Assembly: GCF_900103125.1 (NCBI RefSeq)
Contig: NZ_FNJV01000003.1
Span: forward strand, 682,001 to 746,000
Direction: 5' to 3'
Length of the DNA: 64,000 nucleotides
Source of the DNA: Mucilaginibacter sp. OK268
GTDB lineage: Bacteria > Bacteroidota > Bacteroidia > Sphingobacteriales > Sphingobacteriaceae
Position numbers and translations under genes: made by a program. This document shows positions 17,620 to 27,249 of this stretch, one piece after another (position 1 is the stretch's first letter; each line of letters begins with the position of its first letter). Under the pieces are notes generated by a model. The model saw only the letters and a program-made list of their open reading frames with translations. It was not told the origin of the DNA and made no database searches.

Positions 17620-18174
17620 TTATGCTGTTTGCTTTTGCTTAACCGGGTAAAACGCGTTGTACCTGCCGGGTACCAATTCATATACCACTTGTTTGGTCAT
17701 AAAGTATTTTGAAGTGGTGTACCCATTCACCGTTTGCCCTTTTACCGCGCCATAAAAAGTTTTTAATTCGGCAGAATAGGTACTGCTTTTAGGGTCCTTA
17801 TCCTTTTCAATATTCAACAGTATCTGCTCGCGTTGCTTTACAGTACAATCGCTAAATGAGTTACTATAACGTTTTCGGACATAGTCATTAAATTGGCCTA
17901 TACCGGTCATAAAAGCCTGTTGATCTTTTTTGGTGGCGCAATCATCAACCATTTTCAACACAAATAAATGCAACTGCAGGTCCTTAGCTCCAGGTGTGCT
18001 GGTTTTGGGGATGATGGTTTCGGCCATATCACCTATCAGCTTTTCCTGGTCGGCACTGATGTTCAAATTGGTCAGTTTGACAGATGCTTTACCATTTTCA
18101 TGTACACATGACGGTAATAAAGCAGCGCCCCCAATAATTAAAGCTAAATTCTTTATAGCTATACGCCTGTGCAT
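17620..18174 (-). CDS. Gluconate 2-dehydrogenase subunit 3-like Tat lipoprotein (partner of GMC copy 2)
   Basis: The protein (184 aa) starts MHRRIAIKNLALIIGGAA with a twin Arg and a lipobox-like LLPSC. The PF13618 core follows: DMAETIIPKTSTPGAKDL, LKMVDDCATKKDQ, VNGYTTSKYFMTKQ and a PGRYNAFYPVK end. It is the small, exported subunit of the dehydrogenase whose large subunit begins 2 bp downstream. About 175 bp of AT-rich DNA separates it from the isomerase gene at 18351. Confidence 0.85.
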   Translation of the reverse strand: MHRRIAIKNLALIIGGAALLPSCVHENGKASVKLTNLNISADQEKLIGDMAETIIPKTSTPGAKDLQLHLFVLKMVDDCATKKDQQAFMTGIGQFNDYVRKRYSNSFSDCTVKQREQILLNIEKDKDPKSSTYSAELKTFYGAVKGQTVNGYTTSKYFMTKQVVYELVPGRYNAFYPVKQKQTA

Positions 18175-18350
18175 ATGGTAAATGGTTTTAGCAGCTCTTA
18201 GTTAAGCTACCTGTACTTTAAAACGCGTACAGGCGTATGGGCTTAATAAATGAACCTTGGTTTATAAAACGATTTTCAAACTTAATAATTTTAACCACTA
18301 AAAAGAGTCGGTTTGGAAATTTATTGTATGGTGAAATTACCTTAATAATA

Positions 18351-19265
18351 TTAATAACCCCATTTTTTCATGATTTGTAAATCAATTTTTACACAATCAA
18401 CCGGATCTTTTCCCTGGTAGGCTTCCTGCTCAATGATAAACAGAACCGTACCACCTTTTTTGCTCGCTGCTCTTACAATTTCTTTAACCGGCAGTACACC
18501 CTGGCCCAATACAGTGCTTTCGGTATCATCACCATCAGCACGAGGAGCTACTTTGATCTCATCTTTTACGTGTAATGATTCAAAACGACCCGGGTATTTA
18601 TTGATAAAATCAAGCGCTACCCCACCGGTACTGAACATATTGCCAATATCCATTTGCTGGGCAACTAAAGCCGGATCGGTGTTTTGAATAATAAAATCAT
18701 ACAGGGTGATATCTCCTACTTTGGTACTGATTTCAAAGTTGTGGTTATGGTACCCAAATTTCATAGATGATTTTTGACACAGTTCCCCGCATTTGTTAAA
18801 CTGCTCCATAAAGCGTTTCAGCTTGTCGGTATCATGACGCAGGCTTTCATCCAACCACGGACTGATCACGTAACGCTGGCCAACAGTAGCAGCATCCTCC
18901 ACGGTGTATTTCCAGGCATCGGTAAAATCGTTTTTGGCGGTATCCCAATGTTCGGCTGTCATTACAGTATGGCCGCTTGGCATTTTTATTTCCAGATCGG
19001 TTATTATTTTTTTAAACTCCTTTGCAGTATAACCATAAAATTTACGGTCGACATAATTGGCATGCTCTACATGGTGATAACCTGCATCGGCCAGTTTTTT
19101 TAGCGTTCCTTTCGGATCAACTTTCATGGCATCGCGCACGCTGTACAACTGTACACCCACACGCTGCAGGTGCTTTTCTGAGGCCAGTAAATGATCCGGT
19201 AATAAAGCCGCGCCCGCTAAGGCTACTGCGCTCGTTTTTAAAAATGATCTGCGGGAGGTTTGCAT
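18351..19265 (-). CDS. Sugar phosphate isomerase/epimerase-type TIM barrel, exported
   Basis: The protein (304 aa) has a Tat signal (SRRSFLKTSAVALAGAALL). Barrel motifs are RVGVQLYSVRD, GYHHVEHANYVDRKFYGY, FGYHNHNFEIS, AQQMDIGNMFSTGG, FESLHVKDEIKVAPR and VLFIIEQEAYQGKD. It is a close paralogue of the proteins at 4254 and 54231. It lies upstream of the subunit-3/GMC pair at 15905-18174 on the same strand, so the exported isomerase probably acts on the product of that dehydrogenase. The substrate is not defined by sequence. Confidence 0.85.
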   Translation of the reverse strand: MQTSRRSFLKTSAVALAGAALLPDHLLASEKHLQRVGVQLYSVRDAMKVDPKGTLKKLADAGYHHVEHANYVDRKFYGYTAKEFKKIITDLEIKMPSGHTVMTAEHWDTAKNDFTDAWKYTVEDAATVGQRYVISPWLDESLRHDTDKLKRFMEQFNKCGELCQKSSMKFGYHNHNFEISTKVGDITLYDFIIQNTDPALVAQQMDIGNMFSTGGVALDFINKYPGRFESLHVKDEIKVAPRADGDDTESTVLGQGVLPVKEIVRAASKKGGTVLFIIEQEAYQGKDPVDCVKIDLQIMKKWGY

Positions 19266-19297
19266 TGATATGATGTATTAAGGTTATAATTTGGAAT

Positions 19298-19393
19298 CTT
19301 AGAATCAAGAGTTAAGAATCAAGAGACAAGATAGCTACATATTTCAAAAAAGAATCAAGATATTAGAATCAAGAGACAAGATAGCTACATATT
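19298..19393. repeat. Heptad-repeat array H3, left arm, with a direct duplication
   Basis: AGAATCAAGAGTTAAGAATC is followed by AAGAGACAAGATAGCTACAT. The block agaatcaagagacaagatag and its continuation ctacatatt occurs twice (ending at 19343 and 19393). The unit is the same 7-mer type as H1 (AGAATCA/AGAGTTA). It is complementary to the array at 19480-19574. Confidence 0.65.
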
Positions 19394-19479
19394 AGGTTAT
19401 TTTGTTTCATTTAATTCAATTTATCACTTTGATTTAATTAAGGTGATTTTCGCATATTTTTTCACCTTCAATTTTTTTG

Positions 19480-19574
19480 ATTTCTTTCCTGATTCTTGAC
19501 TCTTATCTCTTGACTCTTTTTCACTGCATTTCTTTCCTGATTCTTGACTCTTATCTCTTGACTCTTTTCACTGC
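19480..19574. repeat. Heptad-repeat array H3, right arm: about 47-bp tandem duplication reaching into a stop codon
   Basis: The block starting tttctttcctgattcttgac and ending ttttcactgc is present twice in tandem, differing by one T. The second copy ends inside the 3' end of the gene at 19568 and supplies its last Gln codon and TGA stop; the first copy repeats that stop context in the spacer. Within each copy the 7-mers TTCTTGA and CTCTTGA continue the H1/H3 pattern. Confidence 0.7.
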
Positions 19575-21076
19575 GAGTTGCTCACAAACGCGATGTGCTT
19601 ACTATCCGGCGACCATGAGGGGGTATTGATGGTACCCTGCCCGCCATACAAATAGGCCACCACTTTGGATGGACCACCACCAACCGGCATTACCCGGATG
19701 AACACGTGTTTATAAAAAGGGTGATCGCCGGGTTCCACTTCGTTTTTGAGGAAGGTGATATAGCAGATCCATTTACCATCGGGTGATACATGCGGAAACC
19801 AGTTGTTGTAGTCATCACTGGTGATCTGCGTTTGTTCGCTGCCATCGGCTTTCATACGCCAAACCTGCATCAGTCCGCTGCGTACGGAGTTAAAATAAAT
19901 GTATTTACCATCGGGTGTATATTCCGGGCCATCATCCAAACCGGAGCTCGTGGTTAACCTTACTTCTTTTCCCCCGCCCGAAGGGATCCGGTATACATCA
20001 AATTCTTTATTGCGTTCGCCGCAAAATACAATGTACTTACCATCCGGCGACCAGCCGTGCATATAACTCGCGCCCACACCTACAGCGGATACTCTTTTGG
20101 CCTTACCACCGGTAACAGGTACAGTATAACCAATTGACGGACCGCCATCGTTGCTACTGATAGCCAGCATTTTGCCATCGAATGATAGCACATGGTCATT
20201 ATTATTATTTTTGGCCGGGGTAGTGTTCAACACAGCCGGTTTCCCGGTTTTAAGGTTGAATTTATATAAAGACCCCTCGCTGTTATAAATAAGCGATTGC
20301 CCATCGTGCATCCAGTTGGGTGCCTGTAATGATTTGGGCGATTGGTAAATAACAGTACTGTTTTGCGTTGCCAGATCAAGCAATTCAATACTGCTGCCCA
20401 GGTATTGTTTATACGGAACCAGCGTTGGCGGGGCCGGTACTACGATGCGCACATTATTAAAGGTGGCTTTTTCGGTTACATTGGCATTGTGTGAACAGAT
20501 AAATATACCTACATAAACCTCATCGCCCAGGTCAAGATCGCTTACTTCTTCGGTCACAAACATATCGCCTTTGCGGGCTACAGACATGGTGTAGGTATTG
20601 CCCTTCCGCTCCAATTGGATCACATTGGCAGCGGTAAGGCTTGATTTTTTCTCTTCGGTAATACCACCTACCGTTTTGCGGTATTGCAATGATGTTAAAC
20701 CATCGCCATGAACAACCGCGTTAATATGTTTGGAATTGGAATCAAGTGTGCTGCGAATCATTAAACCAACTTTACGGTGCTCCTCTACCCCTTTACCTAT
20801 AAAAGCGGCATTGGTGCGCAATATAAAATCGCCTTTCATGCGCTTCCACACAAAATGAAAGGCATCGCTGGTGGCCCATATATTAGCTCCGGAACCTTCC
20901 AGGTGGTATTGCTGTAATTTAGGGTCGTATTGTAAACTGCCTTTATGTTTTACAATACCTACATCACTTTGATCATCAAATATCCCAGTGGACGAAGCCT
21001 GGGCAATTGCTTTTTGGTTAAGAAGAATAATAAAACAGAGCAGACAGAAAAACAGGCTATGTATTTTGCTACGCAT
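19568..21076 (-). CDS. Secreted protein: N-terminal jelly-roll domain plus TolB-like beta-propeller
   Basis: The protein (502 aa) has a signal peptide to about residue 26 (KAIAQA). Residues about 30-215 look like a concanavalin-type domain (FIGKGVEEHRKVGLMIRSTL; EEVSDLDLGDEVYVGIFICS), as in DUF1349-like proteins. From about 225 on, WD40/PD40 blades repeat: APNWMHDGQSLIYN, LSFDGKMLAISSN, GWSPDGKYIVFCGERN, YTPDGKYIYFNSVRSGL, VSPDGKWICYITF and SWSPDSKHIAFVS. These TolB-type blades are usually periplasmic binding or scaffold modules. It lies at the upstream end of the minus-strand run that leads into the sugar-oxidation island; any role there is a guess. Confidence 0.75.
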   Translation of the reverse strand: MRSKIHSLFFCLLCFIILLNQKAIAQASSTGIFDDQSDVGIVKHKGSLQYDPKLQQYHLEGSGANIWATSDAFHFVWKRMKGDFILRTNAAFIGKGVEEHRKVGLMIRSTLDSNSKHINAVVHGDGLTSLQYRKTVGGITEEKKSSLTAANVIQLERKGNTYTMSVARKGDMFVTEEVSDLDLGDEVYVGIFICSHNANVTEKATFNNVRIVVPAPPTLVPYKQYLGSSIELLDLATQNSTVIYQSPKSLQAPNWMHDGQSLIYNSEGSLYKFNLKTGKPAVLNTTPAKNNNNDHVLSFDGKMLAISSNDGGPSIGYTVPVTGGKAKRVSAVGVGASYMHGWSPDGKYIVFCGERNKEFDVYRIPSGGGKEVRLTTSSGLDDGPEYTPDGKYIYFNSVRSGLMQVWRMKADGSEQTQITSDDYNNWFPHVSPDGKWICYITFLKNEVEPGDHPFYKHVFIRVMPVGGGPSKVVAYLYGGQGTINTPSWSPDSKHIAFVSNSQ

Positions 21077-21212
21077 GGGTTTGGGTGTTTATATTACACT
21101 ATATAATTGGCCTCACTAAGTTATAAAATCCGATTGTAAATAGTATAGTACTATTTTAACCGTATCATATATTTTACTTACCTGTCTTTATTCCTTATGC
21201 GTGTGTTTTTAA

Positions 21213-21250
21213 CAAAAAATGGAGTGATAGCTTAGCTATCACTCCATTTT
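21213..21250 (-). terminator. Rho-independent terminator of the desaturase gene
   Basis: ATGGAGTGATAGC and GCTATCACTCCAT form a perfect 13-bp stem with a 3-nt loop, followed on the minus strand by TTTTTTGTT. It is 26 bp past the stop codon at 21276. Confidence 0.9.
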
Positions 21251-21275
21251 AATTTTATTTAGTATTGGTTAATTA

Positions 21276-22352
21276 TTATTCAACCACGAGCAAGGTTTTA
21301 GCTGTTTGCGGGTATTGGGCAATTGGCCCAACAACCGGTTTCACGGTGCAATACTCCAGCAGAAATTGTTTCTTAGAATCGCGGTAGGAACTCACTGCTC
21401 CTATCAAACTTAAAAATTTAATGTAACACCAGGCCAGATCAAGCTGATGCGATTTAAAACCAGAGCGGGCGCTGTTTGGGAACAAATGATGATTATTATG
21501 CCATTCGCCGGCCACATAGCCCGGCCACAGCTGATTGATGGACATATCCTCGCGGTTATAATCGGTTCCTTCACGACGTTTATCCTCGCCTTTACCATGA
21601 CCTTCATAATTAAAGGTACGCACGCCAACGGCCCAGATACCGGCCGAACCAAAAACGGCACAAGCCAATGGCATACCACCCATCAGGTAAAATGCAGCAA
21701 ACCAGAAGCCCCAGTTTAATATAATGCCTACAACAGTACGGTATGGATTAGCAATGGTTCCCCATTTTTGGTATTGTTTATAGGTATTGGGTGTAACGCC
21801 TACATGATTCATGAGCTTAACACATTTTTTATAGCAAGCCTCATCCATATTGCGGGCAATAGGCTGGTGATTTACATCGGCCAGGAAGCAGTACATAAAG
21901 CCGCCTTGTGCATTATAAGGATCGCCGGGTTGGTCTGAAAGCGCGTGATGCACATGGTGCGATACCGCGTAGATCTCTTCAGGAATGATCTTCAATGTAA
22001 GGTTCTGGGTAAAAAAGCGCCAGAATTTATTTGTGAAGGTATAAGCGCTATGCGTACAATACCGGTGATGCCAGATAGTACCATGCGTACCCATGATGAT
22101 CATGCTGTACACAAATGCCACTATTAAACCAACAATACTGAAATATTTAAATATAAACAGACCTAAAAATGGCACCAAAGCCAGTACCAAAAACCAGCTT
22201 AAAAACGACAGCCAGTTCTTTTTGTCTTTAAATACATTGAGTCTTAAAAAAAATTCTTTTACAATTTTGCCGTTAGAGGGTTTCGCGAGGTCACCGTTTT
22301 CATCCGTCCAGCCGTACGAAGGCGGTTCAAGTACCGTGTTTAAAAAAGCCAT
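21276..22352 (-). CDS. Membrane fatty acid (acyl-CoA type) desaturase
   Basis: The protein (358 aa) has two hydrophobic blocks (about residues 48-90 and 205-240). Its three histidine boxes are typical of stearoyl-CoA/acyl-lipid desaturases: HRYCTH at 96-101, HHVHH at 132-136 and EWHNNHHLFP near 285. These histidines hold the di-iron centre that introduces a cis double bond into an acyl chain at the inner membrane. The gene stands alone with its own terminator. A 458-bp region without genes lies upstream. Confidence 0.88.
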   Translation of the reverse strand: MAFLNTVLEPPSYGWTDENGDLAKPSNGKIVKEFFLRLNVFKDKKNWLSFLSWFLVLALVPFLGLFIFKYFSIVGLIVAFVYSMIIMGTHGTIWHHRYCTHSAYTFTNKFWRFFTQNLTLKIIPEEIYAVSHHVHHALSDQPGDPYNAQGGFMYCFLADVNHQPIARNMDEACYKKCVKLMNHVGVTPNTYKQYQKWGTIANPYRTVVGIILNWGFWFAAFYLMGGMPLACAVFGSAGIWAVGVRTFNYEGHGKGEDKRREGTDYNREDMSINQLWPGYVAGEWHNNHHLFPNSARSGFKSHQLDLAWCYIKFLSLIGAVSSYRDSKKQFLLEYCTVKPVVGPIAQYPQTAKTLLVVE

Positions 22353-22809
22353 TAAGTTCGTGGGTTAATAGTAAATAGTTTTAAAGGGGATAATTAGTCG
22401 GTCACAATGTAGCGATATAATATCACCGAATTGTCATCTTCTAAAGATATATTATGTTGTGCCCAATCCCTGCTAAAACTTAAACCCTTTTCGGAATATT
22501 CCTTTGAGTTGTAAGTGGGATAGACAATTGGTAGGAGTAGTATGGGTGTATATTGATTAGTGACGGTTAAGTCCTTCCATTTGATGCAGGTTAATTCGTG
22601 AAGAGCGAAGGGTATTATATTTAATACCTATAGTTTAAACTCCAAAGTAGATACTTTATTTCATCCAATGTCAAATAAATGTCAGAAAGTTACCGCTGAT
22701 GTTTTTGATTACGTTGATCCCGCTGATTTTTGGCTGAACCATAATTTTTTCAGATTAAAGGATTCTCTGGATTTCAATCACTTAACATAATATCCTTTTG
22801 CCTTTTGCC
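22353..22809. other. Gene-free region upstream of the desaturase
   Basis: The stretch is 457 bp. No gene, RNA or strong hairpin was recognised. Around 22690-22780 the text gctgatgtttttgattacg...gatcccgctgatttttgg...gattaaaggattctctggatt looks like a loose tandem array similar in style to a stretch at 27070-27115 (ccgattaaaggattaccggg). It must contain the promoter of the desaturase (minus strand). Confidence 0.35.
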
Positions 22810-23379
22810 TTACTCCCCTGCTACCAGGCAGCGTTCGCCCAGGAGCATGGCTATGCAATGTTCGTAATTATCGGGCATCTGAATCTGCTCTACTTCTTGC
22901 ATATAGCTTTGTTTGATCTCCTTGCGCCTGCGCGATTCAATAAAACGCCTCACCTGTTCGCGGTTTTCCAATATCAGTCCGGGTACTTTTACCGGCTTAT
23001 TGTTGTCGTCCTTGGCTACCATGGTAAAGTAACTGGTATTGGTGTGCATCACAGAGTTGTTCTTGATATTTTCCGATATCACCCGGATACCTACCACCAA
23101 CGAAGTTTTGCCCACATAGTTAACCGATGCCATGAGCGATACCAGTTCGCCAACTTCCACCGGTTGTAAAAAATCAACCGTATCAATTGATGCCGTTACG
23201 CAATAATTACCGGCATGTTTGGCGGCGCATACATAGGCCACCTTATCCATCAGCGACAGTAAAATACCCCCATGAATCTTTCCTCCGAAGTTGGAGTAGG
23301 AAGGTATCATCAATTCGGTGATAGTAGTTTGCGAAAAGCTTACCGTTTTGTAATCGGCTTGATCGGTCAGGGCTGTCAT
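22810..23379 (-). CDS. Acyl-CoA thioesterase, hotdog fold
   Basis: The protein (189 aa) is cytoplasmic with a YciA/Acot-type hotdog domain: NFGGKIHGGILLSLMDKVAY (the GGxIhGG helix that binds the thioester), VTASIDTVDFLQPVEVGELV and SVNYVGKTSLVVGIRV. It should hydrolyse acyl-CoA to free acid and CoA. The C-terminal 50 residues are charged (RRFIESRRRKEIKQSYM). It is monocistronic, convergent with nothing, and 139 bp from the divergent outer membrane protein gene. Confidence 0.87.
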   Translation of the reverse strand: MTALTDQADYKTVSFSQTTITELMIPSYSNFGGKIHGGILLSLMDKVAYVCAAKHAGNYCVTASIDTVDFLQPVEVGELVSLMASVNYVGKTSLVVGIRVISENIKNNSVMHTNTSYFTMVAKDDNNKPVKVPGLILENREQVRRFIESRRRKEIKQSYMQEVEQIQMPDNYEHCIAMLLGERCLVAGE

Positions 23380-23518
23380 GCGTTATCAGTTTTGTTATAA
23401 GTTCGTTACAAGTTTAAGCATCAAAATGCCAATTTCTGCAACAATAGTATTACACACGTTTAATATATTAAACTTAATCAAATCTTTATGGTCAATAAAG
23501 CACTTTTAAACCTGAACT

Positions 23519-26314
23519 ATGACCAAACACCTACTACTCATCCTCATTTGCTCTCTGTTTATAACACGAACCCTTGCACAGCAAAGCCGTAAGGTAAGCG
23601 GCACCGTTATAGACAGTGTTGGTGCAGTACCCGGTGTTAATGTAAAGTTGATATCAGATAAAGATAGTCTCACGGCTGCTACCGGCCCTGGAGGTGCATT
23701 CAGCTTTCCGGCGGTTAGTTCAAAAAACTTTAAAATAACGATAAGCGGCATTGGCTATCAAACCCTCATACGCCGCTATGTGATGGATAATGATACCAAA
23801 CCCATCAAACTCGATCCGATAAAAGTTCAGGTACAAACCAACTTTTTGAAAACGGTACACGTGGTGGCCGAAGCTAACCCCATCACCATTAAAGAAGATA
23901 CAGTAGAATACAAGGCAAGCGCCTACAAAGTACGCGAAGGCTCGCCGGTGGAGGATCTGCTTAAAAAACTGCCTGGTGTAAGTGTTGATAAGGATGGCAA
24001 TGTAACGACCCACGGCAAACAGGTAAGTAAAGTGCGGGTTAACGGAAAAGATTATTTTACCGGTGATGTGCAAACCGCCACCCAAAACCTCCCGGCCGAT
24101 ATTGTGGAGAATATACAGGTGATTGATGATTATGGCGACCAGGCCAACCTTACCGGCATCAAAACCGGCGACCCCGACAAGATCCTGAACATTACCATAC
24201 AAAAAGGTAAAAGCCGGGGCAACTTTGGCCAGGGTAGCGTGGGTGTTGGGAATGATGACCGGTACCAGGCGCGCCTGTCGGCCAATACATTCTTGGATGC
24301 CCGGCAGATAGCTTTGATCGGTACGCTTAATAACACCAATACCAACTCGTTTAACATCGGTAGCGCAGGCGGTGGTGGCGGCAGGGCCGGTCGTGGCGGA
24401 GGTGGTGGCAGCGGGGGCTCGCAGATCAGTACCGCTAATGGCATTACCACCAACCGCTCAATAGGTGCCAATTACCGCGATGATTGGGGTAAAAAGATAA
24501 CCGTTTACGGCAGTTATAGCTTTGCCGATAAAGACAAGGATCAGAATAGCGCTACCGTTCAGCAAAACCTCTTTCAATCAGGCACACTCATCAATAATGA
24601 TAATAGCGACGACAGGAACCGCGGCATAAACCATCGTTTTGATTTTAATATGGAGTACAAGATCGATACTTCTAATTATCTCAAGGTAAATCCCAGTTTT
24701 TCATATGGCATCTCCAATACCATCAGTACCGACACTTTCAGCAATACCCGTAACGGCACCCTGGTTACAGGTAACGAATTGGCATTAACCGATGCCACCT
24801 CAAAAAGCGGGGGCATCAATGTATTATACAATCATAAGTTTCATAAAAAGGGTCGCAATTTTAGCGTTAGCGCCGGCCTAAGCTTGTCTGAAAGCGATCA
24901 GGCATTAAATGATCAATACACTACCCGGCAGGACACCATTGTAACCCCGCTTTTTCAGCAAATCAACAGCAATAACAACTCGCGGCGGGCAAACGTACAT
25001 TTATCATACATTGAACCTATCGGCAAAACAACTTACCTGGAAGCTAATTATGGTTACAGTTATTCCAACACCGATAATAACCGGTATAACTACCGGGTTG
25101 ATCCTATAACAGGAAGTCAAACCTTTGTCGATTCATTGAGCACCATTTACAATTACCAGTTTATCACCAATCGTTTCGGTTTAAATATCCGAGGGATAGG
25201 CGCCAAGTATAATTATACCATTGGCATGGCCGTGCAGCCATCAACACTGGAGGGCGAATCACACAACTTCCGCACTACTACCAATACCTTTAATGTAATA
25301 CCAACGGCCAGGTTCATCTATAATTTTTCGCGTAATCATTCCTTCACCATCAATTACAGTGGCTCTAATAGTCAGCCTTCGTTTACACAATTACAGATCC
25401 AGCCCGATTATTCAAACCCGCAGAACCGGGTGTATGGTAACCCCGATCTTAAACCATCATTTACCAATAGCTTAAACCTGCGTTATAATCAGTTTGATAT
25501 CGCCAGCGGTAATTCGTTGTTCACCAACCTGTCGTTTTCAGAAACCCAGAATGCCATAGTAACCAACACCTCACCTGTTTCAACCGCAACAGGATCAACG
25601 GGTAACGACGCTAACCAACGCAACAACACCATACAGGAAACCCGCTACATGAACACCAATGGTCTTTATAACGTGAACGGTAATTATTCTTTCTCCAAAC
25701 CATTTGCCGAGCGCAAGTTTACCGTATCATTAAACGGCAGTGCGGGTTACAGCAACAACGTATCCTTCATCGAAGATCAGCGCAACCTGGGCAAAAACTG
25801 GGTATGGAACCAGGGCTTAAAACTTAGGGTGGATATAGATAGCATTATGGACAGCGAATTAAGTGCTAACTACAGCGTTAACACCACCCGCTACAGCCTG
25901 CCATCATCCCTAAACACAGATGCCAGTACCTGGACGCTGGGACTGGATGGTCGCAATTATTTCTTTTACGCCTGGGTATTGGGTTATAACTTAACACAAA
26001 CCATCAACCACGGCTTCAGCAGCACGGTAAAGGCTAACCCTACCCTGCTGAGTAGTTACATAGAATACCAGTTTCTGGCCAAACACATCGCCTCTTTACG
26101 TTTCCAGGCCTTCGACTTGTTCAACGAAAACAAGGGCGTAAGCCGTACCGTATCCGGCAACCAGATCATCGATACACGTACTAATAGGCTGGGCCGATAT
26201 TTTATGCTTTCCTTCACCCTGCGTTTGCAAAAGTTTAAAGGAAGCCGGCCTTCGGGCGGTGGTGGTCGCAGGAATGGTGGCGGTGGTGGTGGACGCAGAG
26301 GCGGCCTGGGTTAA
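23519..26314 (+). CDS. Outer membrane beta-barrel protein with CarboxypepD-regulatory and plug-like domains
   Basis: The protein (931 aa) has a signal peptide ending ITRTLAQQ. A CarboxypepD_reg-like domain (KVSGTVIDSVGAVPGVNVKL, residues about 23-105) follows. A TonB-plug-like segment (about 120-235) contains EDLLKKLPGVSVDKDGNV and QNLPADIVENIQVIDDYG. A long beta-barrel of the OMP_b-brl family (PF14905) fills the rest. Gly-rich tracts lie at about 281-300 (GGGGGRAGRGGGGGSGG) and at the very C-terminus, where the last 25 residues are Gly and Arg rich rather than ending in an aromatic residue. No partner SusD gene is present. It could be a TonB-dependent transporter or a structural barrel; the cargo is unknown. 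Confidence 0.82.
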   Translation: MTKHLLLILICSLFITRTLAQQSRKVSGTVIDSVGAVPGVNVKLISDKDSLTAATGPGGAFSFPAVSSKNFKITISGIGYQTLIRRYVMDNDTKPIKLDPIKVQVQTNFLKTVHVVAEANPITIKEDTVEYKASAYKVREGSPVEDLLKKLPGVSVDKDGNVTTHGKQVSKVRVNGKDYFTGDVQTATQNLPADIVENIQVIDDYGDQANLTGIKTGDPDKILNITIQKGKSRGNFGQGSVGVGNDDRYQARLSANTFLDARQIALIGTLNNTNTNSFNIGSAGGGGGRAGRGGGGGSGGSQISTANGITTNRSIGANYRDDWGKKITVYGSYSFADKDKDQNSATVQQNLFQSGTLINNDNSDDRNRGINHRFDFNMEYKIDTSNYLKVNPSFSYGISNTISTDTFSNTRNGTLVTGNELALTDATSKSGGINVLYNHKFHKKGRNFSVSAGLSLSESDQALNDQYTTRQDTIVTPLFQQINSNNNSRRANVHLSYIEPIGKTTYLEANYGYSYSNTDNNRYNYRVDPITGSQTFVDSLSTIYNYQFITNRFGLNIRGIGAKYNYTIGMAVQPSTLEGESHNFRTTTNTFNVIPTARFIYNFSRNHSFTINYSGSNSQPSFTQLQIQPDYSNPQNRVYGNPDLKPSFTNSLNLRYNQFDIASGNSLFTNLSFSETQNAIVTNTSPVSTATGSTGNDANQRNNTIQETRYMNTNGLYNVNGNYSFSKPFAERKFTVSLNGSAGYSNNVSFIEDQRNLGKNWVWNQGLKLRVDIDSIMDSELSANYSVNTTRYSLPSSLNTDASTWTLGLDGRNYFFYAWVLGYNLTQTINHGFSSTVKANPTLLSSYIEYQFLAKHIASLRFQAFDLFNENKGVSRTVSGNQIIDTRTNRLGRYFMLSFTLRLQKFKGSRPSGGGGRRNGGGGGGRRGGLG

Positions 26315-26374
26315 TTTAAGGAGCGGCGTTTTGACATTACGTAAAACCTGTTTTATATTTACCAAAATTGAATT

Positions 26375-27067
26375 GTGTTGAAAATTATAACCTTATTTAT
26401 CGCCCTGCTTTTTTATTTAAACACTGGTTTTGCCCAGGAAACCGTAATACGTAAACATCGCCTTACCGATCAGATAACCGAACGGATATCGGTACTCAAG
26501 AGCGATAAAAGTACCCGGCAGGGCCTGTACCAGGCTGTAACCGAAAAAAACATAGCCGTGGCGAGCGGCAGCTTTAATCAGGATAAAAAAACAGGTGTCT
26601 GGCATTTTTATGATCCGCAGGGTCGCTTGCTTCAAAATTACGACTATACCCAAAAGACTTTACTATTTGAAGCTGTTGAAGATACCACCTCAAACCTGCG
26701 GTATTTTGTAGATAAAGCATTAACCGATTCTGACCGTACCGCCAAACCCGTTAAAGCCGGTGGCCGGTATTTTGGTTACATCCCCTACCTCAAAGTATTT
26801 AAATTACCCGAGGCCCTCATGAGTATCAGCCGCACCGCATCCTATGCCGTTATTGAATTATTGGTAAGCCCGGGTGGCCGCCTGGCCGATTTTAAGGTGC
26901 ATATATTTAGCGGACTGACTTATCATAAAGTATTTAACATGAGCACCGATATGCCCAACGAAGAAGATAAAATATTTATACCCGCCACCGTAAACGGCGA
27001 TCCTATAGGTTGCCGCATCATGATGAGGTGCTGGATAGATAATGAGGGAGGATTGGAGATTAATTAG
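26375..27067 (+). CDS. Secreted protein of unknown function, TonB C-terminus-like end
   Basis: The protein is 230 aa if translation starts at GTG 26375; TTG 26378 is the next possible start. The signal peptide is LFIALLFYLNTGFAQ. A short MORN/YwqK-like stretch (GVWHFYDPQGRLLQNYDY, about residues 68-87) is followed by a C-terminal domain (YAVIELLVSPGGRLADFKV...EEDKIFIPATVNGDPIGCRI) that resembles a TonB-type C-terminal fold. It lies 60 bp behind the beta-barrel gene on the same strand, so the two may be co-transcribed. The function is not recognised. Confidence 0.6.
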   Translation: MLKIITLFIALLFYLNTGFAQETVIRKHRLTDQITERISVLKSDKSTRQGLYQAVTEKNIAVASGSFNQDKKTGVWHFYDPQGRLLQNYDYTQKTLLFEAVEDTTSNLRYFVDKALTDSDRTAKPVKAGGRYFGYIPYLKVFKLPEALMSISRTASYAVIELLVSPGGRLADFKVHIFSGLTYHKVFNMSTDMPNEEDKIFIPATVNGDPIGCRIMMRCWIDNEGGLEIN

Positions 27068-27163
27068 TGATTTAGTCCGAACCAGGATTAAGCCGATTAA
27101 AGGATTACCGGGATTTTTTGTTATTGCGAATGACCGCGGATATCTGCAACCTAAAAAAGTTTT

Positions 27164-27236
27164 GTCATCCTGAGGAACGAAGGATCTTCTTCAATATGCT
27201 TGTCTCACAATAGATGCTTCAACCGTTCAGCATGAC
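27164..27236. repeat. Intergenic inverted repeat, type A
   Basis: It starts gtcatcctgaggaacgaagg and ends ccgttcagcatgacat. It is near-identical to the copy at 1831-1903 in both arms but differs in the loop. Confidence 0.75.
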
Positions 27237-27249
27237 ATACCCCCCTCAT

